The notes under the pieces are model-generated. The model ran no database searches. It was not told the origin of the DNA and saw nothing but the letters and a program-made list of their open reading frames with translations. A DNA stretch of 58,451 bases from Anaerolineae bacterium (GTDB taxonomy: Bacteria > Chloroflexota > Anaerolineae > Aggregatilineales > Phototrophicaceae). The position numbers and the translations under genes were made by a program. Each line of letters begins with the position of its first letter. The stretch's first letter is position 1. Location of the stretch: the NCBI GenBank assembly GCA_030950085.1, contig JAUZRW010000058.1, forward strand, positions 1 through 58,451, read 5' to 3'. Below, piece by piece: positions 15,383 to 24,209 of this stretch.

Positions 15383-16519
15383 TTATCGACATAATGCCAG
15401 CGCAAATTCGCCGGCGCTCTGAAAACGATCATTGGGATTTTTAGCCAGAGCCTTCATCACAGCGAGAGCTATTTTTTCTGGTACGAGAGCATTAAAATCA
15501 CGGGGGTCGGGTGGTGGGTAATTCATATGGGCATACATGACTTGCGGAATACTGCCTTCAAAGGGGAGCAATCCGGTGAGGAGTTCATAAACCACAATGC
15601 CTAGTGAATAAATATCAGCCCGATGGTCAATATGCTTAGAATTTTGAATTTGTTCGGGTGCCATGTAGTCAATAGTCCCCACCGATGCCCCTGTAATATG
15701 GGTGGTCGCATATTTGAACTTGGCAATGCCAAAGTCCATCAGCACGGCATCTCCTGAAGGACGAACCATGATATTGCTAGGCTTAATGTCTCGATGGATA
15801 TAACCTTGTTCGTGTGCCATATCAAGCGCATTACAGATATCCCTCATCCACAATGTCACATCGTTGATAGTGTATTTATTTGTGCGGCGAATAATGCTAC
15901 GGAGGTCTTCGCCATCGACAAATTCCATGACGAGATAAGGTACTTTTTCAATCTCACCCACTTCATAGACCGCCACGATATGGTCATGAATCATGCCTAA
16001 GCCAAATTCACCTTCGCGCTGAAAGCGTTTCAAGTTCTCTTCATCATAGAGATAGTGTGAGTGCATGACTTTAATCGCCACAATCGAGTCATTCCCTACT
16101 GCCTGATAAACTTCTGCCATCCCCCCACGCCCAATAACATCTTGCAATTCATATGCGCCAATTTGCCGCCCAGACAAATTATCCGGAATCGGAAAAAGAT
16201 TGGTGTCATCAGGGCAACTTTCTATCTTTTGCTGAAAAACAAGATGATTTTCTATGATTTTGAAAATAGCGTGTTTCAACGGTTGGAAGGCAAGCCCAAC
16301 AATAAATGCCGGTAAGCCTGTTGATATCATCAGCACAATAGTACTAGATAATAAGTGCGATAAGGCAAGTCGTAATATTAGGAAGCCCATCAGAAACGCC
16401 AGAGCCAGCCCAAGCAGGGCACTAATCCAAATCAGCCCCCCTATCATGCGTGAGACGAGACGGCGTGTTAAAGGTACGGTATTGTCGGGTATATCGAATG
16501 TGATTGTGTTGGTTTCCAT
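15383..16519 (-). CDS. Membrane-anchored Hanks-type Ser/Thr protein kinase
   Basis: A 378-residue kinase with reversed layout: two membrane segments at the N-terminus (residues about 27-52 and 60-80) and the kinase domain at the C-terminus (about 122-378). Kinase motifs are complete: glycine loop GRGGMAEVY, VAIKVM (K150), HRDIKPSN catalytic loop, MDFGIAK (DFG), and MAPEQ. Most bacterial PASTA or sensor kinases have the kinase first and a membrane segment after it. There is almost no extracytoplasmic loop, so it probably senses membrane state or a partner instead of an external ligand. No cognate phosphatase is near; an FHA-domain protein lies 6 kb away (22338-22775). Confidence 0.92.
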   Translation of the reverse strand: METNTITFDIPDNTVPLTRRLVSRMIGGLIWISALLGLALAFLMGFLILRLALSHLLSSTIVLMISTGLPAFIVGLAFQPLKHAIFKIIENHLVFQQKIESCPDDTNLFPIPDNLSGRQIGAYELQDVIGRGGMAEVYQAVGNDSIVAIKVMHSHYLYDEENLKRFQREGEFGLGMIHDHIVAVYEVGEIEKVPYLVMEFVDGEDLRSIIRRTNKYTINDVTLWMRDICNALDMAHEQGYIHRDIKPSNIMVRPSGDAVLMDFGIAKFKYATTHITGASVGTIDYMAPEQIQNSKHIDHRADIYSLGIVVYELLTGLLPFEGSIPQVMYAHMNYPPPDPRDFNALVPEKIALAVMKALAKNPNDRFQSAGEFALALCR

Positions 16520-16817
16520 AGCACATAACTGTTATTCAACATTACACAACAGTATAACGAAAAATGCAGGCAATAAGCCTTAATCTTTTGAGACAATCTT
16601 CTAACACGGGTTGGATTTTGGAAACGATGGCTATTGATAAAACTAAAGTAGGCAATTGGTGGATAGATTTTGCGGTATTTTGAATATAGCAGGGGTTTAT
16701 TGAATTTCTTTGGTTTCAAAATTCTAATACTAGAATCTAACAAGTGTTCATGTTTGCCAGAACTTTTGTGCTATTCTTGCTATGATTTGTTCGTACTGTG
16801 CATAGGAGTCATATCAG

Positions 16818-17321
16818 ATGGCATGGACACAACCCAAAACATGGTCAAGCGAACCCTTAACATCGAGTGACCTCAATACCCACCTGCGCGATAATCTGGA
16901 GATTCTAAAAGACCCTGCAAGCGGCGATTATACGCTCAATGAAGCATCTGACTATAGCACAACCAGTACCACCTTTGTCGATGTTGATGCGACCAATTTG
17001 AGTGCGACACTGACCACAAACGGCGGCGATATCTTGGTCTTCTTTGCGCCCCTTGTCGCTTTGGGGTCTAGTCAAATTGTCTTCTTCGATTTAGATGTCG
17101 ATGGCACGCGGCTCGGTGGTAACGATGGTATTGTGGCAACTGTTCCGACTGGCGTTGGCGTTGCAGTCCCCATCATTGCTATGATAAAGGGACTTGCTGC
17201 TGGCAGCCATACGATTAAATTGCAATGGAAGGTCAGTGCTGGTACAGGGAAATTGTATGCCGGTGCCGGAACAGCCAATGCCGATGTGCATCCGCAATTT
17301 ATTGTCCGTGAGGTGAGCTGA
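16818..17321 (+). CDS. Phage-tail/structural-like protein
   Basis: A 167-residue protein starting MAWTQPKTWSSEPLTSSDLN and THLRDNLEILKDP, a beginning I know from many prophage tail or fibre-associated proteins (W-x-x-P-x-T-W-x-x-x-E-x-x-T-x-x-x-L-N-x-x-L-R-D-N). The rest is a beta-sandwich-like, Gly/Thr-rich sequence with a FFDLDVDGTRLGG turn and a C-terminal VHPQFIVREVS. AGGAG lies 9 bases before the ATG. The stop overlaps the next start (TGATG), so the pair is coupled. No capsid, terminase or integrase genes flank it, so it is an isolated phage-derived cassette. Confidence 0.7.
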   Translation: MAWTQPKTWSSEPLTSSDLNTHLRDNLEILKDPASGDYTLNEASDYSTTSTTFVDVDATNLSATLTTNGGDILVFFAPLVALGSSQIVFFDLDVDGTRLGGNDGIVATVPTGVGVAVPIIAMIKGLAAGSHTIKLQWKVSAGTGKLYAGAGTANADVHPQFIVREVS

Positions 17322-17692
17322 TGAAAACGATTACTATTCCTCGTCAAGATACCAATATCACGGCGCTAGACGAATCCTTAGAGGCACAACTCGGCACTGA
17401 CTATCTTGGACTGAGTGTTCATCATGGTGAAGTGCGCGTCCATCTCGCGGATGAAACGCCATCCGATACAGTGCGCCAAGCCGAGGAAATTGTCCAGAAT
17501 CATGATTCGTCGCGGCTCACTGTCGAGCAACAGGCTGAAATCATGCAGCGCCAGAATTTACTCCAAGCCCGTTCGGAAAATCCGCAAGTGTTGGATACAG
17601 TCGCCTATGACAGCAGCGATGCCTTGATGCAGCAATTAGCCTACAAAGTACGCTGGTTAGAGCAAGAGATTCGGGATTTGCGCGATTTGTAG
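17321..17692 (+). CDS. Hypothetical protein coupled to the tail-like protein
   Basis: A 123-residue soluble protein I do not recognise. Its first 45 residues look like a small alpha/beta domain (ITIPRQDTNITALDESL, YLGLSVHHGEVRVHL) resembling the phage-tail helper proteins often encoded just after W-T-x-P tail proteins, and the C-terminal 50 residues are helical with a likely coiled coil (LAYKVRWLEQEIRDLRDL). Start overlaps the previous stop by one base. It probably works with the product of the previous gene. Confidence 0.65.
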   Translation: MKTITIPRQDTNITALDESLEAQLGTDYLGLSVHHGEVRVHLADETPSDTVRQAEEIVQNHDSSRLTVEQQAEIMQRQNLLQARSENPQVLDTVAYDSSDALMQQLAYKVRWLEQEIRDLRDL

Positions 17693-17840
17693 ATTGACCG
17701 CAAAACATAAGGGCGCAATATACAACTGCGCCCTACGATAGTGTTTTCAATTTCATATTCTAGTTTACGGTTTACGGTATACGAATCTAGTGAATTAAGG
17801 TTACTGCGAACTGCGAACTGATGACTCATAACTATGCTAA

Positions 17841-18949
17841 ATGTAGAGTCCTAAAAGTCTTTAGAAAAAGATAAGTGTAAATCAGGGTCAAATTGGTTGT
17901 GATAATCAATGACCCATCGAACATTTTCCAACAATTGTGCAACAGATGAATACAGGTAATTAGCACAGGCATTCGCTTTGAGGTGCTTCCAAAAACGTTC
18001 AATCGGATTGAGGTCAGGTGAATAGGGAGGCAACCATAAAACTAAGACCCGATCTTCAAATAAAGATAAGGCGGCCTGTACAGCATAACTCCGATGAAAT
18101 GAGGCATTATCCATTATAACAACCACCGTTTCAGAAGGATAGATGACAGTGAAAAGCCACTCAAAAAAGCCGATGACCTCTTCGCTGTTGCAAGCGGCTA
18201 ATTCGCGGCAGTGAACCTGTGACGTATACCAATTCAAAACCCCTGCTAAAACTTGCGATTCGCGTTTGCCTGTCAGCATGGGAAGTCGTTTCTGTGGTCC
18301 CTTTTTCATCCAACATTTGAGAATAGGATAAATCAATCCGATTGTTGTTTCGTCCATAAAGAGTAGTTCGATTTCACCCCTTTTGGCTCTTTTTTTAGCT
18401 CTGCAAGCGCCTCTTTAACCTGTTCCCGTAAGAGTGCGTCTTGTTCCTGCCCTAAGCCGCGTTTCGGGCGACGATACACATAACTTAAACCTTGCATTAA
18501 GTCCTGAAATACACTGCGACTGATGCCAATGCCTGTTTGTTCAAGCAGATAAGTTCGTAAACGCCCTTGTGTCCACATTGTAAAAGCATAACCCATCCGA
18601 TGGGGGTCGATATCGAGGGTTTCTTCCAAGAGATTAAGGTACTCCTATGTCGCCTTAAATGGACGACCGCTGCGTGGCTTATCCACTAATCCAGCACCCC
18701 CTTGCACCTTAAACCGCTTGAATTGATTGTAGACACTCCCAAGACTAATATTAAGCATCTGAGCCAATTCTTGTGGCGCATATCCTAAATGTAGGCTATG
18801 CACAATTGTCGCCCGTTTGCTGACACGACTATCACTTGCTTTCATGGCGTGATGAACTTGTTTTAACTCGTCTTCGTTTAGGGTATAATCTATTTGTTTA
18901 GGCATCTTTTTAGTATAATCTATTTCTAATTACTTTCCAGACTCTACAA
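17841..18949 (-). mobile_element. IS630-family insertion sequence, decayed
   Basis: A 1.1-kb element with inverted ends: left end begins ATGTAGAGTCCTAAAAGTCT, right end finishes TTACTTTCCAGACTCTACA, the outer 13-16 bases being inverted repeats. A TA lies within each end (TGTA...TACA), consistent with the TA target of the IS630/Tc1/mariner group if TA is the duplicated target. It carries one transposase split in three readable pieces. MITE-A copies in the window share both ends, so this IS or a sibling is their likely parent. Confidence 0.85.
17851..18905 (-). pseudogene. IS630-type transposase, amber-interrupted, with -1 frameshift site
   Basis: Part 1 (18905 to 18645): helix-turn-helix domain, ending GRPFKAT at a TAG. 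Part 2 (to 18333) continues in the same frame as EYLNLLEETLDIDPHRMGY, so the TAG is a single in-frame amber codon. Part 3 (18357 to 17851): DDE catalytic domain, with LLFMDET (first D), VVVIMDNASFH (second D) and LPPYSPDLNPIERFWK (E). Parts 2 and 3 are in relative -1 phase and overlap at CTAAAAAAAGAG; slipping -1 there gives AAA-AGA-GCC and joins the frames. A7G slippery runs are used for programmed frameshifting in this IS family, so only the amber codon is a real lesion. Confidence 0.85.
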
Positions 18950-19081
18950 TAATAGATTGTGTCCCTACAAATTATAACGGGTCTATAGGGACAGTATCCA
19001 TACTGTCTGTTGTAATTCTCACGGATAGCTGAATAATTACTGATTTACTAAATTTTTCTTGGCGTTTTGGCGATTCCGTGT

Positions 19082-20491
19082 CTACATCAACCAGCCGACG
19101 ACACGCCGCGCTATTTTGCCCACAAAGCTATGTTTAAGATAACGTCGCAAATGTACAGATGCAATGATTGTATTGCTAAAACTCATCGTTGGATAAATAT
19201 GAATCGCTGAGGCAACTTCTGAAACACGACCTTTGCGCTCAATCAATTGCGCCCATTCGTTCATCATTTCCCCAGCATTGTGTCCAACAATCGTCGCACC
19301 ATATAAACGACCATTCGGCGCGTGAATCAACTTGATAAAGCCTTGTCGTTTACCATCGGTCATGGCACGGTCAACACGGGTTATTGGCATATGGATGATT
19401 TCATAAGACTTGCCGAATGCTTTTGCCTGCGCTTCGGTCATTCCGGCATGGGCAATTTCTGGGTCAGTGAAGGTTGTCCATGGCATGTGTTTTTTGCGTT
19501 TCGTTGCAATTGGAGAAATGCTATTCGTCAGCGCAACCACACCCTCTGAGAGCGCGGCATGAGTAAAAAGCGGCGCACCGACGATATCACCTGCGGCAAA
19601 AATATGTTTCTGACTGGTGCGTAAGGTATCGCTTATCAATAGTCGTCCATTGTCATGTTTGAGACCAGCAGCATCAGGATTCAAATTGCGAACATCGGAA
19701 TGCTTGCCGATAGCGACCAAAACATGCGACCCAGATAGCGTCGTGCCATCTGCTAAGGTGACTGTGAGTGTGTCTTCTGTGGCGGATGCACTCACGGCGC
19801 TATTATTCAAGTGAATTGTCACCCCTTCTGAGCGCAATATTGTTTGAATCAGTTCTGATGCTTGCGGTTCATCACGGGGTAACAGGCGCTGCACATCAGT
19901 AACAAGGGTGATTCGTGACCCCAAACGACAAAATGCCTGTGCCATCTCGACACCAATCGGACCCCCACCAATAATAATGAGATGTTCGGGCAAGGCGGTT
20001 AAATCAAATAGCGTGTTGTTAGTCAAATAGGGGATGTCTTCAAAACCGGATGGAACATTGTTTTTTGCTCCAGTGGCGATGACGATTTTTTTGGCGTGAA
20101 TCGTTTCGCCATTGCTGAGTTCAAGCGTATGCGCGTCTCTAAATTTTGCGGTGGCTTCATAGACAACAACGCCATGTTCACGAAGTTTTTCAGGGCTTTC
20201 ATCTTCATAAATCTGCTGAATGGTGTCTTTGATGTAGCGCATGACCTGTACAAAATCGACAGTGACATTTTCCGTATGGATACCCATTTCAGAAGCTGTT
20301 TGGGCATCATGAGCTATTTTCGCCGCCGCCAACAACGCCTTACTCGGCACACAGCCGTACCATGTACAGTCGCCACCCATACGATTGCCTTCAATCAGTG
20401 CGACATCAATGCCCAGCATAGACGCTGTCTCAGCAACAGCAAGCCCAGCTGTCCCACCACCGATGACAACCAGTGTATGTTTCTTCGTCAT
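19082..20491 (-). CDS. Mercuric reductase-like FAD disulfide oxidoreductase
   Basis: A 469-residue class-I pyridine-nucleotide-disulfide reductase. FAD motif VVIGGGTAGLAVAE at the N-terminus, redox pair in GGDCTWYGCVPSK, NAD(P) motif IIIGGGPIGVEMA, second FAD motif IFAAGDIVG and a C-terminal dimer domain. It lacks the MerA heavy-metal domain and the C-terminal Cys pair, so true mercuric reductase is unlikely. The interface motif that normally reads H-x-H-P-T-L-S-E is HIYPTMSF here: the histidine is kept but the glutamate that activates it is a phenylalanine. The last 25 residues (LRRYLKHSFVGKIARRVVGW) are a basic amphipathic tail that might touch membrane. Substrate unknown. Only a weak ribosome site. 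Confidence 0.85.
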   Translation of the reverse strand: MTKKHTLVVIGGGTAGLAVAETASMLGIDVALIEGNRMGGDCTWYGCVPSKALLAAAKIAHDAQTASEMGIHTENVTVDFVQVMRYIKDTIQQIYEDESPEKLREHGVVVYEATAKFRDAHTLELSNGETIHAKKIVIATGAKNNVPSGFEDIPYLTNNTLFDLTALPEHLIIIGGGPIGVEMAQAFCRLGSRITLVTDVQRLLPRDEPQASELIQTILRSEGVTIHLNNSAVSASATEDTLTVTLADGTTLSGSHVLVAIGKHSDVRNLNPDAAGLKHDNGRLLISDTLRTSQKHIFAAGDIVGAPLFTHAALSEGVVALTNSISPIATKRKKHMPWTTFTDPEIAHAGMTEAQAKAFGKSYEIIHMPITRVDRAMTDGKRQGFIKLIHAPNGRLYGATIVGHNAGEMMNEWAQLIERKGRVSEVASAIHIYPTMSFSNTIIASVHLRRYLKHSFVGKIARRVVGWLM

Positions 20492-20600
20492 ATTATTTTC
20501 TCATTTTTGTATTCCCAATCCGTTTTTTAGGATAGAGCAGAGGCATAACGATTGGATTACATTAAACGCCAATCGTCGCACACAACATATCCGAATAACC

Positions 20601-22025
20601 TTACTGACCGTGTCTCAAATTGTCGATATTACGAATCCAACCGGTGAAATTGAGGGACTGCACGCGATACCATGTGGCATCAGCATCTTGTAAGGGTCCC
20701 CCTGTAATGATGAGTTCTTCGCTAGGAATCAGTGTGCCAACAATGCTACTATCGCCCACAGGGTCACTATAAATATCGAGTGTGCCTGCGTCTAACACCA
20801 ACAAATCGCCAATCATGTATGTCTCATTATCCGTTATCGGTTCAGGAGTTGTGTCTGCTATGGTTTCACCTGTTACAAGCGGTTGTGGCATCGTAAGCAG
20901 CGTGAAGTCTGACGGAATCGCACTATCAATCCAATCGATATTGGGGCTGTTATTCACCAGCAAGTCCGTGATGTTGTAGATTGTGCCATCAACCTGTGCA
21001 ATAAACGTCTGCTCGGCACTTTGCAGCAAAACCGCCCGACGGTCAGGCGACCACTTCACGATATCGAATGCCGTATCGCCTATCGGTGCTGTCAATTGTT
21101 CGCCCGATTGGTTGATAATTTGTAGCGGCGCACCCAAGCCAACCGTATTGCCAAGCATGATGATACTATTTTCGGGCGTTTGAACAGCATCTTGTACCCA
21201 TGCCATGCCAATATCGCTGGCAGGTGTCATGAGTGCCACATCGCCTGTGCGGTCAGTTGTGCCGAAAACGACTGTGCCATCTGTATCACGCCCACTGACA
21301 ATAATACGTTGCCCATCATCTGCCCAGTGACCATATTCAAATAATAGAGGGTTGGGGCGTGTTCCGGCTTGTATTTGGTCATGGTCACGCGCTGCCTGAC
21401 GAATCTCTAGTCCACGTCGGTTGGTATCAAACAAATGAAGTGTTATCAGAATAGCATTATTATCACTTGACCATTCTAAGTCCAAGGCACGCCAACCGGG
21501 GTCTCCTTCAGCAGCACCGACAGCAGTACAAAAGGGCGGACAGTGGCGCAAAATTTGATAAGACGGGTCAGTATCAATCTCGCGTAAGGGTTGCCAAAAC
21601 CATACACCCTGATTCAAATCGGGGCTGGTATCGTTCTGAATACGAAAGGCTATCATATTGCCATCCGGCGACCAGACAATCTCACGAGCGAAAATCTTAT
21701 TTTCTTGGGGGGTGGCAACTTGGAAATTCTCGACATAGGGTGCAAATGTATAAACACCTTCGGCAATTGTCGGGTTGCCGAAGTCTGTAAAGCGAATAAT
21801 GCCGAAATTATCGACACGCGCCCATCGTCGTGGGTCTTGAGGATGATAATCAATATCAATCGTACCGCTAAAATCTTGATTGAATTGTGCGATTCGGACT
21901 ATTCCGTCGGCAGTTGATAAGACATAGGCACGTCCACTTTCACGGGGGGCATCGAAATCTTCTTGTGCAATGATAGGCAGTATCAGCAAGAAAACACTTA
22001 TCAGCAAAATGATGAATCGTTTCAC
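20601..22025 (-). CDS. Secreted beta-propeller protein with C-terminal SH3b domain
   Basis: A 474-residue exported protein. Signal peptide (RFIILLISVFLLILPIIAQ), then a WD40/TolB-like propeller with recurring blade motifs such as WSPDGNMIAFRI, LEWSSDNNAILITL, YGHWADDGQRIIVSG and VKWSPDRRAVLLQS. The final 70 residues are a bacterial SH3 domain: DAGTLDIYSDPVGDSSIVGT, then ATWYRVQSLNFTGWI. Such domains bind cell wall or protein ligands outside the cell. Start at the GTG of 22025, with GAGGAG 8 bases upstream. The gene is alone; the reductase downstream lies 109 bases away on the same strand. Confidence 0.75.
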   Translation of the reverse strand: MKRFIILLISVFLLILPIIAQEDFDAPRESGRAYVLSTADGIVRIAQFNQDFSGTIDIDYHPQDPRRWARVDNFGIIRFTDFGNPTIAEGVYTFAPYVENFQVATPQENKIFAREIVWSPDGNMIAFRIQNDTSPDLNQGVWFWQPLREIDTDPSYQILRHCPPFCTAVGAAEGDPGWRALDLEWSSDNNAILITLHLFDTNRRGLEIRQAARDHDQIQAGTRPNPLLFEYGHWADDGQRIIVSGRDTDGTVVFGTTDRTGDVALMTPASDIGMAWVQDAVQTPENSIIMLGNTVGLGAPLQIINQSGEQLTAPIGDTAFDIVKWSPDRRAVLLQSAEQTFIAQVDGTIYNITDLLVNNSPNIDWIDSAIPSDFTLLTMPQPLVTGETIADTTPEPITDNETYMIGDLLVLDAGTLDIYSDPVGDSSIVGTLIPSEELIITGGPLQDADATWYRVQSLNFTGWIRNIDNLRHGQ

Positions 22026-22337
22026 CAAAATTACTCCTCTGCGGCATCAATAAACTATTCTAAATTGTGAAGTGTCTTGCCAGATTGTGCAACGGCGGAT
22101 AATCGCTTGTACCAGTGCTGAGTACACATGGGCAAAACTTTCATGAGTAGGCCATTTAACGATATCATAAACGCAATATTCAACAAAACAGTTGAGACCT
22201 AAGTAACGTGAATGCGTTAGATTTTCCAGTATTTCAGGATTGTTATGCTTATTAATGGAAATTGCGGTATAATTTAGTGTAAGTTAATGTTGCCATCACT
22301 CGATGTGTTAAATTCATTCATCCTAAAGGGTATCTAT

Positions 22338-22775
22338 ATGAGCGATAATCATTCTGAAGACGAGCATTGTCCGAACACTAAAGCCATTCGCACATCACCG
22401 AGCATCTTGAAGAATCCTCATCAGCAAATGCGCCCAACCGTCAGAGTCCCCGTTTGCCTACGTTTTATATTATCGGATGGTACAAAAATGGATGCAGCGG
22501 CCCGTCACTACATCATGCTAGGACGCAAGGATAACGACAATAACCAACAAATCGACCTCGATTTTACCCAACTCGGTGGACAAGAACACGGCGTTTCGCG
22601 TTGTCATGCCATCGTTCAAATAACGAGTACGACTGTTTTCATTAAAGACTTCAATAGTCGCAACGGCACATTCCTCAATGGCTATGAGCTGCACCCCATG
22701 CGCCAATATGTTATTAATGATGGGGATGAGATTGTCTTGGGGCGTATTCAGACACACGTGAAATTCATCTATTAA
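22338..22775 (+). CDS. FHA-domain protein
   Basis: A 145-residue cytosolic protein with a single forkhead-associated domain at residues about 60-145: IMLGRKD (the R of the phosphothreonine site), GVSRCHA (S-R-x-H), IKDFNSRNGTFLNGYEL (the N-G loop) and DEIVLGRIQ. The first 55 residues are polar and may be a flexible arm containing Thr/Ser that a kinase could phosphorylate. FHA proteins read phospho-Thr marks; the only Hanks kinase in view is at 15383-16519. Start at 22338 with GGG 8 bases upstream. An R95 element starts 4 bases after the stop and supplies a terminator-like hairpin. Confidence 0.85.
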   Translation: MSDNHSEDEHCPNTKAIRTSPSILKNPHQQMRPTVRVPVCLRFILSDGTKMDAAARHYIMLGRKDNDNNQQIDLDFTQLGGQEHGVSRCHAIVQITSTTVFIKDFNSRNGTFLNGYELHPMRQYVINDGDEIVLGRIQTHVKFIY

Positions 22776-22778
22776 AAT

Positions 22779-22868
22779 AAGCCCCTTTCGGGTTTCACCG
22801 TGCCTCATACAAAATTACAAAGTGAGACAGGCGTTAGAGCATCATCGTAGATAGTTTATTAAACAAGT
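22779..22868 (-). repeat. R95 structured repeat, copy 1
   Basis: In minus orientation the element starts CTTGTTTAATAAACTA and ends in ATGAGGCACGGTGAAACCCG and AAAGGGGCTT. It lies between the convergent ends of the FHA gene and the aldolase gene and gives a hairpin usable as a terminator by both. See the finding on R95. Confidence 0.75.
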
Positions 22869-22939
22869 GGGAATCAAAAAGCCCCTCTCGATATTTCTCG
22901 ATATTGAGAAAGGCATCTATGTTTTGCTTGCCTATGGCC

Positions 22940-24034
22940 TTATGCGATGGTGATATCGTCGTTCAGGTACACATCCTGAATGAGATTGAGTAGCTGAATA
23001 CCGTCTGTCATGGGGCGTTGGAAGGCTTTGCGACCACTAATGAGACCCATACCACCAGCCCGCTTGTTAATCACAGCCGTTTTACACGCCGCAGCAAAGT
23101 CATTACTGCCACTCGCACCACCAGAATTAATTAAACCAACCCGTCCCATATACCCATTCGCCACTTGATAGCGCGTCAGGTCAATCGGGTGGTCGCTGCT
23201 GAGTTCAGTATAGATGCGTTCATCCAATTTGCCATAACTACTATCGCCACTATTGAGTGCTTGATAGCCCCCATTGCTCACAGGTAACTTCTGCTTGACA
23301 ATATCTGCACCGATAGTCACACCCAGATGATTAGCCTGTCCGGTGAGGTCAGCACTGCCTTCGTGATTAACCCCATCGACCTTGAAGCCGCTATTTCTCA
23401 TGTAGCACCATAAGACCGTCGCCATCCCCAACTCATGGGCATGTTGGAATGCTTTAGCAACTTCTACCAATTGGCGATTGCTCTCTGCACTGCCAAAATA
23501 CACAGTTGCACCCACCGCTACAGCACCCATATCGTATGCTTGTTGAATGGTACCAAACATCACTTGGTCATAAGTGTTCGGGAAGGTCAACAATTCGTTA
23601 TGATTGATTTTCACCATAAACGGAATCTTATGGGCATATTTGCGAGCAACAGCCCCTAATACGCCAAACGTTGAGGCAACCGCATTGCAGCCACCTTCAA
23701 TGGCTAGTTCAACAATTTTAGCAGGGTCGAAGTAATCAGGATTTTTGGCAAAAGATGCCCCGGCACTGTGTTCAATGCCTTGGTCTACTGGCAAAATGCT
23801 GACATAACCTGTCCCTGCCAAACGCCCATGATTAAACAAGGTTTGTAGACTCCGAAGCACACGCGGATTGCGGTCAGTCTGCGCGTAGACATCATCGACA
23901 AAAGAGGGGCTCGGCACATAGAGGCGGTCTTTTGAAATCGTCTTGCTGCTGTGATTGAGCAAGTATTCAGCCTCATCACCCAGATAGTCTTGTACTTTAC
24001 TTAAAGAGGTGGTAGGCGCAGAAGTTGCGACCAT
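22940..24034 (-). CDS. fbaB: Class I fructose-bisphosphate aldolase
   Basis: A 364-residue glycolytic/gluconeogenic enzyme splitting fructose-1,6-bisphosphate by a Schiff-base mechanism. It is of the archaeal-type/DhnA class I group (large form): [14 protein letters not shown] near residue 100, [37 protein letters not shown] (the Schiff-base Lys is in this segment) and [10 protein letters not shown] with [15 protein letters not shown] (phosphate site). AGGAG stands 7 bases before the ATG. The gene is monocistronic; an R95 element follows it. Confidence 0.92.
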   Translation of the reverse strand: MVATSAPTTSLSKVQDYLGDEAEYLLNHSSKTISKDRLYVPSPSFVDDVYAQTDRNPRVLRSLQTLFNHGRLAGTGYVSILPVDQGIEHSAGASFAKNPDYFDPAKIVELAIEGGCNAVASTFGVLGAVARKYAHKIPFMVKINHNELLTFPNTYDQVMFGTIQQAYDMGAVAVGATVYFGSAESNRQLVEVAKAFQHAHELGMATVLWCYMRNSGFKVDGVNHEGSADLTGQANHLGVTIGADIVKQKLPVSNGGYQALNSGDSSYGKLDERIYTELSSDHPIDLTRYQVANGYMGRVGLINSGGASGSNDFAAACKTAVINKRAGGMGLISGRKAFQRPMTDGIQLLNLIQDVYLNDDITIA

Positions 24035-24162
24035 TATAAGCTCCTATAATGTTTATTTTGTATTTGAGGGGTTATTATAGCGTTGCCTATAGGAGATTCA
24101 AGCGCAGTTACTCAAATGTCAGTCCTCATGTGGGCATTTTTGTTACTATCCACGCCATTTTT

Positions 24163-24193
24163 GAACCGCCAAAACGCAAAGAACGCCGAGAAA
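24163..24193. repeat. CCGCCAAAACGC footer
   Basis: GAACCGCCAAAACGCAAAGA plus ACGCCGAG belongs to the same short family as copies at about 4.81, 10.74 and 19.06 kb. It stands between the aldolase and the S41 peptidase genes, which are 175 bases apart. Confidence 0.55.
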
Positions 24194-24209
24194 GTCTGTG
24201 TGGTACGGG

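Noticed and set aside
20095-20693. Plus-strand frames opposite the flavin reductase and propeller genes
   Set aside because: Antisense shadows lacking start context and conserved features.
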